NCBI RefSeq assembly: GCF_001306175.1
Contig: NZ_LGKN01000005.1
Coordinates: 434,001-498,000, forward strand
Direction of reading: 5' to 3'
Length of the DNA stretch: 64,000 nucleotides
Source: Ardenticatena maritima
GTDB taxonomy: Bacteria; Chloroflexota; Anaerolineae; Ardenticatenales; Ardenticatenaceae
The position numbers and the translations under genes were made by a program. The notes below the pieces were generated by a model. It was not told the origin of the DNA, searched no databases, and was given only the letters and a program-made list of their open reading frames with translations. Shown here piece after piece: positions 33,513 to 43,032 of the stretch. Position 1 is the stretch's first letter, and each line of letters opens with the position of its first letter.

Positions 33513-35993
33513 CTAAACCAATTCGGGCTTGAAGTTGCGCAGGCGGAGCGAGTTACTGACCACAAAGACACTGCTGAACGCCATTGCCGCCGCGGCGAAC
33601 ATCGGGTTCAACAGCATGCCCGTGAAGGGGTAGAGCGCCCCGGCCGCCACGGGAATACCAATCACGTTGTAGAAAAACGCCCAGAACAGGTTGCCTTTGA
33701 TGGTGCGCATGGTGGCGCGGCTCAACTGAATCGCCTCGACCACTTTCAACAAGTCGCCCTGCATCAGGGTGACATCCGCGGCTTCCATCGCAATATCCGT
33801 CCCTGTGCCGATAGCAATCCCCACATCGGCTTGCGCCAGCGCGGGCGCATCGTTGATGCCATCGCCCACCATAGCAACAATTTTGCCCTGCGCTTGCAGT
33901 TCCTTCACCTTTGCCGCTTTTTGCTCCGGCACGACCTCGGCCATCACATGCGAGTCAGGGATACCCAGTTCGCGGGCAATCGCCAGCGCCGTGCGGCGAT
34001 TGTCACCCGTCATCATCCAGACCTCAATGCCCATTTGCTGCAAAGTGGCCACCGCGCGGCGGCTGCTTTCTTTCACCGTATCCGCCAGCGCCAAAATGCC
34101 TGCGGCGCGCCCATCAATCGCCACGAAGACAGGCGTTTTGCCTTCCTGTGCCAGCCGTTCACTTTCGGCTGTAAAATCATCAATGGAAATGCCTTCGGTT
34201 ACCATCAAGCGCGCATTGCCAATCAACACCTCATGCCCTTCGACCAACGCCCGCACGCCGTGGCCGGTCAGGCTCTCGAACCGTTCTGGTTCGGAGATGG
34301 TATGCCCATTTTGGCGTTGCGCGGCTTCAACAATCGCCTCCGCCAGTGGGTGCTCCGAACGGCGTTCGGCGGCGGCCGCCAGCCGCAACAGCGCATTGGC
34401 GTCATACCCGTTCAGCGGCACCACATCGGTCAGCGATGGCTTGCCAACCGTCAGCGTCCCCGTCTTGTCCAGCAAAATCGCATTGACCTTGTGGAGCGTT
34501 TCCAACGCCTCACCACTGCGAATGAGAATGCCGCGCTGAGCGCCAACGCCTGTGCCCACCATGATGGCGGTGGGCGTTGCCAGCCCCAACGCGCACGGGC
34601 AGGCGATGATGAGGACTGCCACCGTTGTCACCAGCGCATAGGTCAAGCGGGGCTCCGGCCCAAAGAAGAACCAGACGACAAACGTCAACGCGGCAATGCC
34701 CAGCACCGTCGGCACGAAAATGGCGGCAATCTGGTCGGCGAGGCGCTGAATAGGGGCTTTTGAGCCTTGGGCTTCTTCCACCAGCCGAATAATGTGCGCT
34801 AGCACCGTTTGCTTGCCGACGGCGGTCGCGCGCATTTTGAACGCCCCCGCGCGGTTGACGGTCCCGCCAATCACTTGTGCGCCGATACCTTTTTCAACCG
34901 GCACACTCTCACCCGTCACCATGCTTTCGTCAATCGTGCTGCGCCCCTCGATGATGACGCCGTCCACGGGTACCGTTTCCCCAGGCTTCACCAGCAGAAC
35001 ATCACCCACCTGCACCTCATCAACCGGCACCTCAACTTCGCGCCCATCACGCAAAACGGTGGCGGTTTTGGCGCGCAAATCCATCAGGCGGCGAATCGCC
35101 TCGCTGGTTTCACCTTTCGCGCGTGCTTCCAGGTAGCGCCCCAGCAAAATCAGCGCGATGATGACCGCCGAGGTTTCGTAGTACACATGCGCGGTGCCTT
35201 CGGGGAAGATCGAGGGCGCGAGCGTGACGGCGAGGCTGTAAAAGTACGCCGCGCTGGTCCCCAACGCCACAAGCGTATTCATGTCGGTTGTGCCGTGGCG
35301 GGCGGCTTTGATTGCCAGGCGATAGAAGCGCCGACCGGCGTAAAATTGCACGGGGGTTGCCAGCGCCAGTTGCACGAACCAGAGCACGCGCTCCGAACCG
35401 ACTAGCGCCAGCAGCGTTTCCATCACCCCCGGTAGCACCATCGGCAACATGCTCAGCAACAACAGCGGCGTGCCGAAGACCAGCGCCACCGTCAGGTCGC
35501 GCCGCAAGCCGGCCAATTCGGCCGCGCGCGCCTCACGTTCAACGTCGCGCATTTCTTCCTCTTCAGCGGTCAAATCAGGCGATTCATAGCCAATGTCGCG
35601 CACGCGCTGCTGAATATCGCGCACGGTAATTTCGGTGGGAATGTAGGTGACTGTGGCGCGTCCCGTCGCCAGATTCACATCGGCGCTGAGCACGCCGGGC
35701 AGTTTCAACAGGTTGCGCTCCACAGTGCGCACACACGAAGCGCAGGTCATCCCTTGCACGGGAATCGTGACCGTCGCGGTAGGCACTTCGTACCCAATTT
35801 CCTTGACTTTGCTCACCAGGTCGCCGACCCCTGCGCCTTCCTCTTCGTCAAGCACAACTGTGGCGCGCTCGGTGGCCAAGTTGACATGCACTTCTTTGAC
35901 ACCCGGCACTTTTTTCAAGTTGCGCTCCACGGTGCGCACACACGAGGCGCAGGTCATCCCCTGAACCGGGAGTGTTACCTGTTTTTCGCTCAT
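33513..35993 (-). CDS. copA: Copper-translocating P1B-type ATPase with two HMA domains
   Basis: An 826-residue pump exporting Cu(I). Two N-terminal heavy-metal-binding domains each hold GMTCASC (about residues 12-18 and 83-89). Eight helices include the ion-binding IACPCALG (about 463). The A-domain has MVTGES, phosphorylation occurs at DKTGT (about 508), the N-domain has SEHPLAEAI, and [10 protein letters not shown] precedes the conserved MxxSS end ([14 protein letters not shown]). AAAGGAGG lies before the ATG. A C-rich inverted element at 36041-36060 may be a copper-sensor operator. No csoR or copZ gene is seen nearby. Confidence 0.96.
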   Translation of the reverse strand: MSEKQVTLPVQGMTCASCVRTVERNLKKVPGVKEVHVNLATERATVVLDEEEGAGVGDLVSKVKEIGYEVPTATVTIPVQGMTCASCVRTVERNLLKLPGVLSADVNLATGRATVTYIPTEITVRDIQQRVRDIGYESPDLTAEEEEMRDVEREARAAELAGLRRDLTVALVFGTPLLLLSMLPMVLPGVMETLLALVGSERVLWFVQLALATPVQFYAGRRFYRLAIKAARHGTTDMNTLVALGTSAAYFYSLAVTLAPSIFPEGTAHVYYETSAVIIALILLGRYLEARAKGETSEAIRRLMDLRAKTATVLRDGREVEVPVDEVQVGDVLLVKPGETVPVDGVIIEGRSTIDESMVTGESVPVEKGIGAQVIGGTVNRAGAFKMRATAVGKQTVLAHIIRLVEEAQGSKAPIQRLADQIAAIFVPTVLGIAALTFVVWFFFGPEPRLTYALVTTVAVLIIACPCALGLATPTAIMVGTGVGAQRGILIRSGEALETLHKVNAILLDKTGTLTVGKPSLTDVVPLNGYDANALLRLAAAAERRSEHPLAEAIVEAAQRQNGHTISEPERFESLTGHGVRALVEGHEVLIGNARLMVTEGISIDDFTAESERLAQEGKTPVFVAIDGRAAGILALADTVKESSRRAVATLQQMGIEVWMMTGDNRRTALAIARELGIPDSHVMAEVVPEQKAAKVKELQAQGKIVAMVGDGINDAPALAQADVGIAIGTGTDIAMEAADVTLMQGDLLKVVEAIQLSRATMRTIKGNLFWAFFYNVIGIPVAAGALYPFTGMLLNPMFAAAAMAFSSVFVVSNSLRLRNFKPELV

Positions 35994-36040
35994 GGGAGCC
36001 TCCTTTATCGCCCATCAGGGCGTCTTTTTGTCAAAAATGC

Positions 36041-36060
36041 CCCCCCTGGGTATATGGGGT
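36041..36060 (-). promoter_or_regulatory. Candidate copper-responsive (CsoR-like) operator upstream of copA
   Basis: On the minus strand ACCCCATATACCCAGGGGGG combines C-tract and G-tract halves around an AT centre, recalling CsoR-type operators. It lies 50 bp upstream of the copA start. The match is by eye only. The other 135 bp of this divergent gap, up to 36198, show nothing clear. Confidence 0.3.
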
Positions 36061-36198
36061 GCATCAAAAAAGTATATGCCGCGCATGCCCGCTGTCAAAT
36101 GCAATTGGCGTGCCTTGCTGGTCCATTTGCATCCCATCCAAACGCGCCCACAATATGGCGCTTGAAAGTTGACGAAAACGAGCAGCGCCCGGAGCGGC

Positions 36199-38724
36199 AT
36201 GTCGGCACACACGCATTCAAAAACCTGGCTGGAACCCCTTTTGCACGACCCCGCGTTTCAGCGAAGCGTGGTGCATCATCGCATTCTGCCTGCCCGTTCA
36301 GCGCAGTATGCCCCTTTTCCACCTGATTTGCACCCCGCGCTGGTCGAAGCGCTGCAACGCCGTGGCATTCAGGCGCTCTATACGCATCAGGCGGCGGCTG
36401 TCTCTGCGGCGTTGCAGGGGCGGCATGTCTTGCTGGTGACGCCGACCGCTTCGGGGAAGACGCTCGCTTACAACCTGCCGGTGTTGCACACCCTTCTGCA
36501 CGACCCGAACGCCCGCGCACTCTACATCTACCCCACCAAAGCCCTGGCGCAAGACCAGCGCATGGCGTTTCAGCATCTTGCCGAAGGGCTGCCCGTCGCG
36601 CCTCGTGTCGCAGTGTACGATGGCGATACGCCCGCCGCGGCGCGCCGTGAGATTCGCGCTTCGGCGCAGGTTGTGATGACCAATCCCGACATGCTGCACA
36701 CCGGCATCTTGCCCCACCACACCAAATGGCTCTCGTTTTGGACCAATTTGCGCTACATCATTCTTGATGAAGTTCATCACTATCGGGGCGTCTTTGGAAG
36801 CCATCTGGCGAATGTGTTGCGGCGCTGCCACCGTATTGCCCAATTTTACGGCTGTCGCCCGCAATTTCTGTGTGGGAGCGCCACCATCGCCAACCCGCGC
36901 GAATTTGTCGAGCGGCTCATTGACGCGCCTGTGCATCTGGTGGATGAAAACGGCGCCCCTTCCGGCGAACGCCATTTTTTCTTCATCAATCCCCCCATGG
37001 TCAATGAAGAATTGAACATGCGCCGTTCCGCCTTGCTCGAAGGGCGACGTGTCGCCGGCGCGTTTATCGCTCGTGGTGCGCAAACCATCATCTTTACGCG
37101 CGCCCGCCTCAACACAGAAGTCCTGCTCACCTATTTGCGCAATGACGCCCCCGCGCTGGGTGTCGCCACGCATGCAGTGCGTGGCTATCGTGGTGGCTAT
37201 CTGGCGCGTGAACGACGCGACATTGAACGGGGGTTGCGTGAAGGGCGTGTGCGGGCGGTGGTCAGCACGAATGCGCTCGAACTGGGCATTGACATCGGCG
37301 CGCTGCAAGCCTGTGTCATTGTGGGGTATCCCGGCACGATTGCCAGCACATGGCAGCAAGCCGGGCGTGTGGGGCGTCGGGGCGCCCCCTCGGCGGTGGC
37401 GTTGGTGGCGAGCAGCGCCCCGCTCGACCAGTTTTTGGTACAGCATCCCGAATGGTTTTTCGACGCTTCGCCGGAACACGCCCGCATCAACCCCGACAAC
37501 CTGCCCATCCTCATAGACCATTTGCGGTGTGCAGCGTTTGAACTTCCATTTCGTCCGGGGGAGACGTTTGGCTCGCTGCCTGCCGAAATGGTGCAAGTGT
37601 TGCTCGATTTTCTGGTGGAAGAAGGCGCACTGCACAAAGCCGCCGACACCTACTATTGGAGCGCGCCGGAGTATCCGTCAGAACAGGTTTCATTGCGAAC
37701 GCTCACACCGTATCGCATTCTCATCGTGGAACAGCCCGGCGGTACAACGATTGGCGAAGTAGACCGTTTCGCCGTGCATCAAATGTGCTTTCCCGGCGCG
37801 ATTTACCTGCACGAAGGGCGGCAGTACCGCATTACGGCGCTCGATTGGGAGCAAGGGCGTGCCGAGGCTGTCGCCACCGAGGTGGAATACTACACACGCC
37901 CCATCACCAAAACCACCGTCACGCCCCAAAACGTGCTGGCGCATGAGGGCAGGCATGCCTTGGGGGAAGTCGAGGTGATTCGGCGCGCCACTGGCTACAA
38001 GCAGATTCGTTTCTTCACGCATGAAGTGTTGGGGCAACACTCGCTCACCCTGCCCGAAAGCCGCTTGCACACCACCGCCTATTGGGCGTGCTTGCCGGCG
38101 TCGTTTGCCCCCCAGCGCCGCGATTATGGACCCAATTGGGAAACCCAGCGGCGCAAAGCCCGCCGGCGTGATGGGTTTCGCTGCCAGATGTGCGGCGTGA
38201 GCGAAGACGAACTGGGGCGCGAACTCGACGTCCACCACAAGCGCCCCTTCCGCGAATTTGAGTACGACCCCACCGACCCTACCCGCGCCGACCGCTATCT
38301 GCTCGCCAATGCGCTTGACAACCTCATCAGCCTGTGCCCAACGTGCCATCGCCGCGCCGAACCGTCATACATCAGTGAGACAGCGTTGGGGTTGCAGGGC
38401 GTCGCCCATGCGCTGGAACATGTGGCGCCGCTTTTCCTCATGTGCGACCCCGCCGACATCGGCGTGACGACGGACATCAACAACGCGTTCACTCAGCGCC
38501 CCACCATCTTTGTGTACGAATATGCCGAGGGCGGAATTGGGTTTGCCGAACAACTTTTTGCGTTGCATACCCGTATCTGGGACACAGTCGGCGCACTGAT
38601 TCGAGATTGCCCGTGTCGGCATGGGTGTCCTTCGTGTGTTGGACCACACCCGGAAAGTGAGCACAATGCCAAACAGGCTGCGCTCATGGTGTGGGCGGCT
38701 TTGCAAAATGAAGAAAGTCAATGA
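36199..38724 (+). CDS. MrfA/YprA-type DEXH helicase with DUF1998 (MZB) region and inserted HNH nuclease motif
   Basis: An 841-residue protein. Helicase core: Walker A TPTASGKT (about residue 82), Walker B/motif II ILDEVHHYRG (about 189), motif III GSATIANP, and motifs V-VI TNALELGIDIG and QQAGRVGRRG. The C-terminal zinc-binding MZB region has ADIGVTTDINNAF, FVYEYAEGGIGFAEQLF and CPCRHGCPSCVG (about 803). Between LHTTAYWACLPASF and that region (about 655-725) is a full HNH motif: RCQMC, DVHHKRPF, NALDNLISLCPTCHRRAE. The family unwinds DNA in mitomycin repair; the nuclease part is an unusual addition. ATG 36199 (GGAG four bases before) is preferred over TTG 36169. Confidence 0.88.
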   Translation: MSAHTHSKTWLEPLLHDPAFQRSVVHHRILPARSAQYAPFPPDLHPALVEALQRRGIQALYTHQAAAVSAALQGRHVLLVTPTASGKTLAYNLPVLHTLLHDPNARALYIYPTKALAQDQRMAFQHLAEGLPVAPRVAVYDGDTPAAARREIRASAQVVMTNPDMLHTGILPHHTKWLSFWTNLRYIILDEVHHYRGVFGSHLANVLRRCHRIAQFYGCRPQFLCGSATIANPREFVERLIDAPVHLVDENGAPSGERHFFFINPPMVNEELNMRRSALLEGRRVAGAFIARGAQTIIFTRARLNTEVLLTYLRNDAPALGVATHAVRGYRGGYLARERRDIERGLREGRVRAVVSTNALELGIDIGALQACVIVGYPGTIASTWQQAGRVGRRGAPSAVALVASSAPLDQFLVQHPEWFFDASPEHARINPDNLPILIDHLRCAAFELPFRPGETFGSLPAEMVQVLLDFLVEEGALHKAADTYYWSAPEYPSEQVSLRTLTPYRILIVEQPGGTTIGEVDRFAVHQMCFPGAIYLHEGRQYRITALDWEQGRAEAVATEVEYYTRPITKTTVTPQNVLAHEGRHALGEVEVIRRATGYKQIRFFTHEVLGQHSLTLPESRLHTTAYWACLPASFAPQRRDYGPNWETQRRKARRRDGFRCQMCGVSEDELGRELDVHHKRPFREFEYDPTDPTRADRYLLANALDNLISLCPTCHRRAEPSYISETALGLQGVAHALEHVAPLFLMCDPADIGVTTDINNAFTQRPTIFVYEYAEGGIGFAEQLFALHTRIWDTVGALIRDCPCRHGCPSCVGPHPESEHNAKQAALMVWAALQNEESQ

Positions 38725-38733
38725 GGAAACGCC

Positions 38734-39717
38734 ATGTTTGAATTGTTGTGGTTTTTAGCCGTGCTGCTGGTTGCCAATGTGGCTGAAAAAATGCGCTCGT
38801 GGCGCGTGGCGGCGTGGGCGTTGTTGCTCATCACCAACCTGCTCGCTATGGGCTTGGGGCTTTTGACGCTGCTTTTGGGGCAAATACTCAACACACTTGA
38901 CGCCGCCATGCTCGACACGCTCCCGCCGAATGTTCTGTTCTTCGTGCAACCCACCTTTGCCCTCATTCTTTTTGCAACCGGTTGTGCTGGCATGCTCGTC
39001 TTGTTGCCGCCTGTACGGCGTGGTGTTGCGCCTCTTTTGCGTGCCTTCGACCCGGAGAACATGGTGCATATCACCGCGCTTATGTTCAGCGTTTACGTCG
39101 TCGGGGTGAGCCTGGCGCAAATTCTTTCCGGCATTGGCGACCTGTTACAAACGTTGGACGCCAGTGTCAGTTTGCTCACCGTCTGGGCGCAAGGGGTTGT
39201 GTTCGTGCTCTTTGCGTTTTTAGGCGTAGGGCTGTTTGTGCGCCGTTCCTGGCGCGAGACCCTGCACCGTCTGGGGCTTGAACGTCCAACGGGGCGGCAA
39301 ATCGTGCTGGCGGTGGGCATCATGCTGCTTTTGCAGGTGTTGGACACCATGATCGTGCTGCTCTGGCAGTGGCTCGACCCCCAGGGCTTTGAGGCGCTCA
39401 ACGAAAGTTTCATGGGCTTGATTGGCGGTTTGATGAACGTCGCCGGCGCATTGTCCATCGGGCTGACAGCGGGGATTGGCGAAGAATTACTCTTCCGGGG
39501 GGCGTTGCAACCCCGCTTTGGCTTACTGCCGACGGCGGTCTTGTTCAGCCTGTTGCACGTGCAATATGGATTGAGCCCCGCCATGCTCGAAGTGTTCGTG
39601 ATTGCGCTTGTGTTGGGTGTCGTGCGCGACCGCACAAACACAACCACCGTGATACTCGTACATGCTTTGTACAACACGCTGAACGTGTTGTTGATGAGTT
39701 TGTTGTATTCTGTGTAA
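38734..39717 (+). CDS. CPBP-family intramembrane protease (CAAX protease/bacteriocin-processing type)
   Basis: A 327-residue protein with about eight helices. The Abi/CPBP motifs are GIGEELLFRGALQPRFG (motif 1 with paired Glu and Arg, about residue 249), FSLLHVQYG (motif 2 His, about 272) and LVHALYNTLNVL (motif 3). These residues form the glutamyl metal-independent site of Rce1-like proteases. It lies nine bp after the helicase gene, so the two may be co-transcribed. The substrate is unknown. Confidence 0.87.
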   Translation: MFELLWFLAVLLVANVAEKMRSWRVAAWALLLITNLLAMGLGLLTLLLGQILNTLDAAMLDTLPPNVLFFVQPTFALILFATGCAGMLVLLPPVRRGVAPLLRAFDPENMVHITALMFSVYVVGVSLAQILSGIGDLLQTLDASVSLLTVWAQGVVFVLFAFLGVGLFVRRSWRETLHRLGLERPTGRQIVLAVGIMLLLQVLDTMIVLLWQWLDPQGFEALNESFMGLIGGLMNVAGALSIGLTAGIGEELLFRGALQPRFGLLPTAVLFSLLHVQYGLSPAMLEVFVIALVLGVVRDRTNTTTVILVHALYNTLNVLLMSLLYSV

Positions 39718-39730
39718 AAAAAGGTACTAT
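39703..39730 (+). promoter_or_regulatory. Candidate promoter for the PTPQQ-repeat protein gene
   Basis: TTGTAT (39703-39708), a 16-bp spacer including A7, and TACTAT (39725-39730), 33 bp before ATG 39764. Confidence 0.4.
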
Positions 39731-39763
39731 TGGCACGATGGGCAACCAAGAAAGGGGGACGGT

Positions 39764-40372
39764 ATGTCCAAATGGTGGCGCATTTACATCTTCGTACTCA
39801 CGGTGATTGCCATCACCTCGTTGGCGTTGAATATCCTCATCATTCGCGAAGCCTTGCAAGTCCAAACCCAAATCAGCGAGGGCGCAAAAGCCGCCGCCGG
39901 CGTGCTGAAAGAAGCCACACAGCAAATGGGTGAATTGGAAAACACGACGATTGACCTGAAGGTGCCTATCAGCGACACGCTGACGATTAGCGCCGACATC
40001 GCCATCAGTGATACCTGGATTGTGCCCATTCGCGACGTGTTTGTTATTGACCAGTCCATTCCCCTGGAGTTTGGTGTGCCGGGACGTACCTACACGATTG
40101 ATATCCCACTCTACCTCGAAGTCCCGATTGACATGACGGTGGCGGTTCCTGTTCAGCGCACCATTCCCGTGCAAGCCGAAGTCCCCATCAACATGACGGT
40201 GCCGGTGCAATTCTCGCTCGCGAACACGCCATTCGCCGAAATGATCAAGGTCTGGCGTGAGCAGCTTATCAATGTACAGAAAACGTTGGAAGAAGGGGAA
40301 CTTCCGTCGGCAACGCAACAACCGACCCCGCAACAACCGACCCCGCAGCAACCCACCCCGCAACAACCCTGA
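39764..40372 (+). CDS. Membrane-anchored protein with PTPQQ tail, unknown function
   Basis: A 202-residue protein. One N-terminal helix (IYIFVLTVIAITSLALNILII) is followed by a short coiled coil. A striking beta-type stretch repeats hydrophobic-polar phrases (TTIDLKVPISDTLTISADIAI, YTIDIPLYLEVPIDMTVAVPVQRTIPVQAEVPINMTVPV). It ends with four PTPQQ units. The soluble part is probably outside the cell. I recognise no family. It is followed after 21 bp by the SH3/PA14 surface protein gene, with AAAGGAG between them. Confidence 0.7.
   Translation: MSKWWRIYIFVLTVIAITSLALNILIIREALQVQTQISEGAKAAAGVLKEATQQMGELENTTIDLKVPISDTLTISADIAISDTWIVPIRDVFVIDQSIPLEFGVPGRTYTIDIPLYLEVPIDMTVAVPVQRTIPVQAEVPINMTVPVQFSLANTPFAEMIKVWREQLINVQKTLEEGELPSATQQPTPQQPTPQQPTPQQP
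40316..40369 (+). repeat. 15-bp coding tandem repeat (PTPQQ)
   Basis: Units of CAACAACCGACCCCG, nearly identical, are repeated head to tail just before the stop codon of the membrane-anchored protein. The in-frame period allows copy-number change without frameshift. Confidence 0.8.
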
Positions 40373-40393
40373 CCATCAAAGGAGCAATCATCG

Positions 40394-42214
40394 GTGAAGG
40401 GTGTCTCGGCGTGGTTTTGGAAAAACCTGCCCTACATCATCGTTGTGGGGCTGGTGGTGGTGTGGGGCGTTGTCTGCATTCTGGCGGCGCGCCTTGTCTG
40501 GTCGTCCGTGGCTTCGCCATCCACCGCCATGTTGACCGCCACACCGCGCCTGCCTTCAACACCGACACCTTCCGCCACGCCGTCCACGCCTCTGCTCAAT
40601 GTTCGTGTTGAAGAAAACACCCTCACAGTCGTCGGAACGAATTGGCCCGCCAACGCCATCGTCCAATTGTGGCTGCGCCATCCATCTATCAGCGCCGAAT
40701 ACTTCTTGGGCACCGTGACCACGGATGAACAAGGGCGCTTTGAATGGCGGGGAACGCACCAATCCTTGATGCCTTCTGGCGAAGGCATAACGTTGATTGT
40801 GTTGAGCGGGGCTGTGCGCCAGGAAAGCACGTTCGATTGGCGCTTACCCACGCCAACCCCCAGCGTGACCCCCACGCCGACCATTGCAGGGGCGTTTGCC
40901 TGCTCAATCTATCTCGCCTCGGCGAATGTGCGCGCCTTTCCTGACGGCGCAAGCCCTGTCCTCGTGGTGTTGATGCGTGGTGCGACCGTGCAGGCTGTCG
41001 GGCGGCTTGCGGACACGCTCTGGGTGCACATTGAGGCCAGCGATGGCACACGCGGCTGGGTGACGGCGGACGCGCTCAACTGCCCGGAACCGCTCTCGCG
41101 TTTGCCTGTGCTTGTGCCACCGCAAGAGACGCCAACGCCCACCCCCACGGCAACCGCCACGCCAACACCAACGCCGACCGTGATCCCGACCGACGCCTGG
41201 CGGGGCGAGTATTTTAGCAACGCCGGGCTGTTGGGCGTTCCCGCGCTTGTGCGCACCGACGCCGAACTGCGCTTCGAGTGGGGCACACAAGCCCCTGCTG
41301 AGGGGGTGCCCGCCGACAATTTCAGCGTGCGCTGGATGCGCCGCCTGCACTTTGCCGCCGGAACGTATCGCTTTGCCGTGCGTGTAGATGACGGCGCGCG
41401 GCTCTGGATTGATGACAATCTTGTGCTTGATGCGTGGGAACTGGGACCATCGCGCACGTTGACGGTGGACGTGACCTTGACGGAAGGCGAGCATACGCTG
41501 CGCCTGGAATACTTTGAAGCGGCGGGCGAGGCGGTCGCCATTCTCTGGTGGTCGCCCATTCCCACCTCTTTTGATGGCTGGCAGGGGCGCTATTTTGCCG
41601 CCCCTTTGCCGACCGGCACCCCAGTCCTTGAACGCGATGATACGGTGATTGATTTCGACTGGGGCAATGATGCGCCCGCCCCCGTTTTGCCGCGTGATGG
41701 CTGGTCGGCTCGCTGGGAACGCACGCTGGCACTCCCCGCACCCGGCTATCGCTTCACGGTTGACGTGAAGGGTGGCGTGCGGCTCTGGGTTGGGAACACG
41801 CTCATGCTGGATGAATGGCACGCCGCCGACACTACCTACACGTTCGACCTCGCTACCGATGGAGAACCACGCCGCTTCATCGTCGAATACTACGATGCCG
41901 GCGGCGAGGCTGCCATCCGTGTGCAGTGGGTGCTGCTCTCGCCTACGCCAACGCCTACGCCAACATCCACCCCCACACTCACACCGACACCGACACTCAC
42001 ACCCACATCGTCACCTACTGCGACGCCGACGGCTTCGCCCACACAATCACCCACGCCCAGCGCCACACCTTCGCCGACAGCGTCGCTCACGCCCAGCGCG
42101 ACCCCCTCGCCCACGCCGAGCGTCACGCCTTCGCCCAGCCCCGCCGCCACACCGCCAACCGCCACCCCAACCCAAACGTTGGTGCTCACGCCTGTGCCAA
42201 CAGCCACACCTTGA
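40394..42214 (+). CDS. Surface protein with SH3-like domain and two PA14 domains on Thr/Pro linkers
   Basis: A 606-residue protein with a GTG start after AAAGGAG. Its parts are an N-terminal membrane helix (about residues 12-35), a Ser/Thr/Pro spacer and a small beta-domain (about 65-155). A bacterial SH3-type domain comes next ([21 protein letters not shown], about 172-235), then two PA14 domains ([13 protein letters not shown], about 270-390, and [13 protein letters not shown], about 393-515). A 90-residue TPTPTPTST tail ends the protein. PA14 domains often bind glycans, so adhesion or glycan binding at the cell surface is likely. The tail has no cell-wall sorting signal. Confidence 0.85.
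   Translation: MKGVSAWFWKNLPYIIVVGLVVVWGVVCILAARLVWSSVASPSTAMLTATPRLPSTPTPSATPSTPLLNVRVEENTLTVVGTNWPANAIVQLWLRHPSISAEYFLGTVTTDEQGRFEWRGTHQSLMPSGEGITLIVLSGAVRQESTFDWRLPTPTPSVTPTPTIAGAFACSIYLASANVRAFPDGASPVLVVLMRGATVQAVGRLADTLWVHIEASDGTRGWVTADALNCPEPLSRLPVLVPPQETPTPTPTATATPTPTPTVIPTDAWRGEYFSNAGLLGVPALVRTDAELRFEWGTQAPAEGVPADNFSVRWMRRLHFAAGTYRFAVRVDDGARLWIDDNLVLDAWELGPSRTLTVDVTLTEGEHTLRLEYFEAAGEAVAILWWSPIPTSFDGWQGRYFAAPLPTGTPVLERDDTVIDFDWGNDAPAPVLPRDGWSARWERTLALPAPGYRFTVDVKGGVRLWVGNTLMLDEWHAADTTYTFDLATDGEPRRFIVEYYDAGGEAAIRVQWVLLSPTPTPTPTSTPTLTPTPTLTPTSSPTATPTASPTQSPTPSATPSPTASLTPSATPSPTPSVTPSPSPAATPPTATPTQTLVLTPVPTATP
41940..42213 (+). repeat. Thr/Pro/Ser-coding low-complexity repeat
   Basis: Short repeats such as ACGCCTACGCCAACATCC encode TPTPTPTST-like units at the C-terminus of the PA14 protein. 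The 206-bp gap that follows (42215-42420) holds the ssb leader, with a small palindrome TCCAC-TT-GTGGA around 42245-42256 and no gene. Confidence 0.8.
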
Positions 42215-42420
42215 ACCGGCGATTTGACGTTTGCCAATCTCATCCACTTGTGGAACAATACGCCCGTACAACGCGCTTCACTGAGACGCACATTCCACAT
42301 GCTCAATCTACACTTTCATCACCAGTTGAACCGTTTCTGTCGCACCTCTCTGCTATCATACCCTCACGCTCGGCAAACATGGTTCGACAGAAACAGCCAA
42401 TTGACACCTAAGGAGGCACC

Positions 42421-42894
42421 ATGTTTCAGAAAGTAACGCTTATCGGCAATCTTGGAAGCGACCCGGAACTTCGCTACACACCCCAAGGCACGCCTGTCTG
42501 CACGTTTAGCGTCGCGACCAATCGCCGCTGGACGAACAACGATGGCACACAAGGCGAAGAAACCGTTTGGTGGCGTGTCAGCGCGTGGGGACGCCTTGGT
42601 GAAACCTGCCACCAATACCTGAGCAAAGGGCGCATGGTCTTCATCGAGGGCGAAATCGTGCCCGACCCGCAAACCGGTGGTCCGCGTCTCTGGACGGGGC
42701 AAGATGGTACTGTGCGCGCCAGTTTTGAAGTGCGGGCACGCACGGTGAAGTTTCTCGGTGGGCGTGGTGAAAACGGCGGTGCTCAAGCACCGGCTGCTTC
42801 TTCGGCAACTTCCCAGCGCCGCAGCACCACCGCCCCTTCGACACCCGCTTTTGAAGAAGAAGACGACTTCGGACCGGACGAAATTCCTTTCTAA
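42421..42894 (+). CDS. ssb: Single-stranded DNA-binding protein
   Basis: A 157-residue OB-fold protein. MFQKVTLIGNLGSDPELRYTPQGTPVCTFSVATNRRW is the classic start, followed by VWWRVSAWGRLGETCHQYLSKGRMVFIEG. The Ser/Ala/Thr-rich linker ends in the acidic tip DDFGPDEIPF, which recruits replication and repair proteins. AAGGAGG lies five bases before the ATG. It is a single-gene transcript with its own terminator. Confidence 0.96.
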   Translation: MFQKVTLIGNLGSDPELRYTPQGTPVCTFSVATNRRWTNNDGTQGEETVWWRVSAWGRLGETCHQYLSKGRMVFIEGEIVPDPQTGGPRLWTGQDGTVRASFEVRARTVKFLGGRGENGGAQAPAASSATSQRRSTTAPSTPAFEEEDDFGPDEIPF

Positions 42895-42923
42895 CTCACG
42901 AACCGCTGTTTGCCCGAGCACCC

Positions 42924-42951
42924 AAACAGCCCCACATGGGGCTGTTTTTTT
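42924..42951 (+). terminator. Rho-independent terminator after ssb
   Basis: CAGCCCC / GGGGCTG stem with loop ACAT and T7, flanked by extra A-T pairs. Confidence 0.92.
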
Positions 42952-42967
42952 ATGCACCGCAATGCGC

Positions 42968-42996
42968 TTTCGACTTCATACCCAGGGCGCTATAAT
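42968..42996 (+). promoter_or_regulatory. Candidate promoter for the M6-like metalloprotease gene
   Basis: TTTCGA (42968-42973), 17 bp and a perfect TATAAT (42991-42996), 36 bp before ATG 43033. Confidence 0.5.
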
Positions 42997-43032
42997 TGCC
43001 CCAGCGAACCAATCAACGGGAGCCGCTTCAAC

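Noticed and set aside
41940-42213. Regular short repeats that could suggest a CRISPR array
   Set aside because: They are coding Thr/Pro repeats in frame, with no constant 25-40-bp repeat or unique spacers, and no cas genes nearby.
42910-43032. N-terminal extension of the M6-like protease
   Set aside because: It overlaps the ssb terminator and the TATAAT promoter; a signal-type helix starts at ATG 43033.
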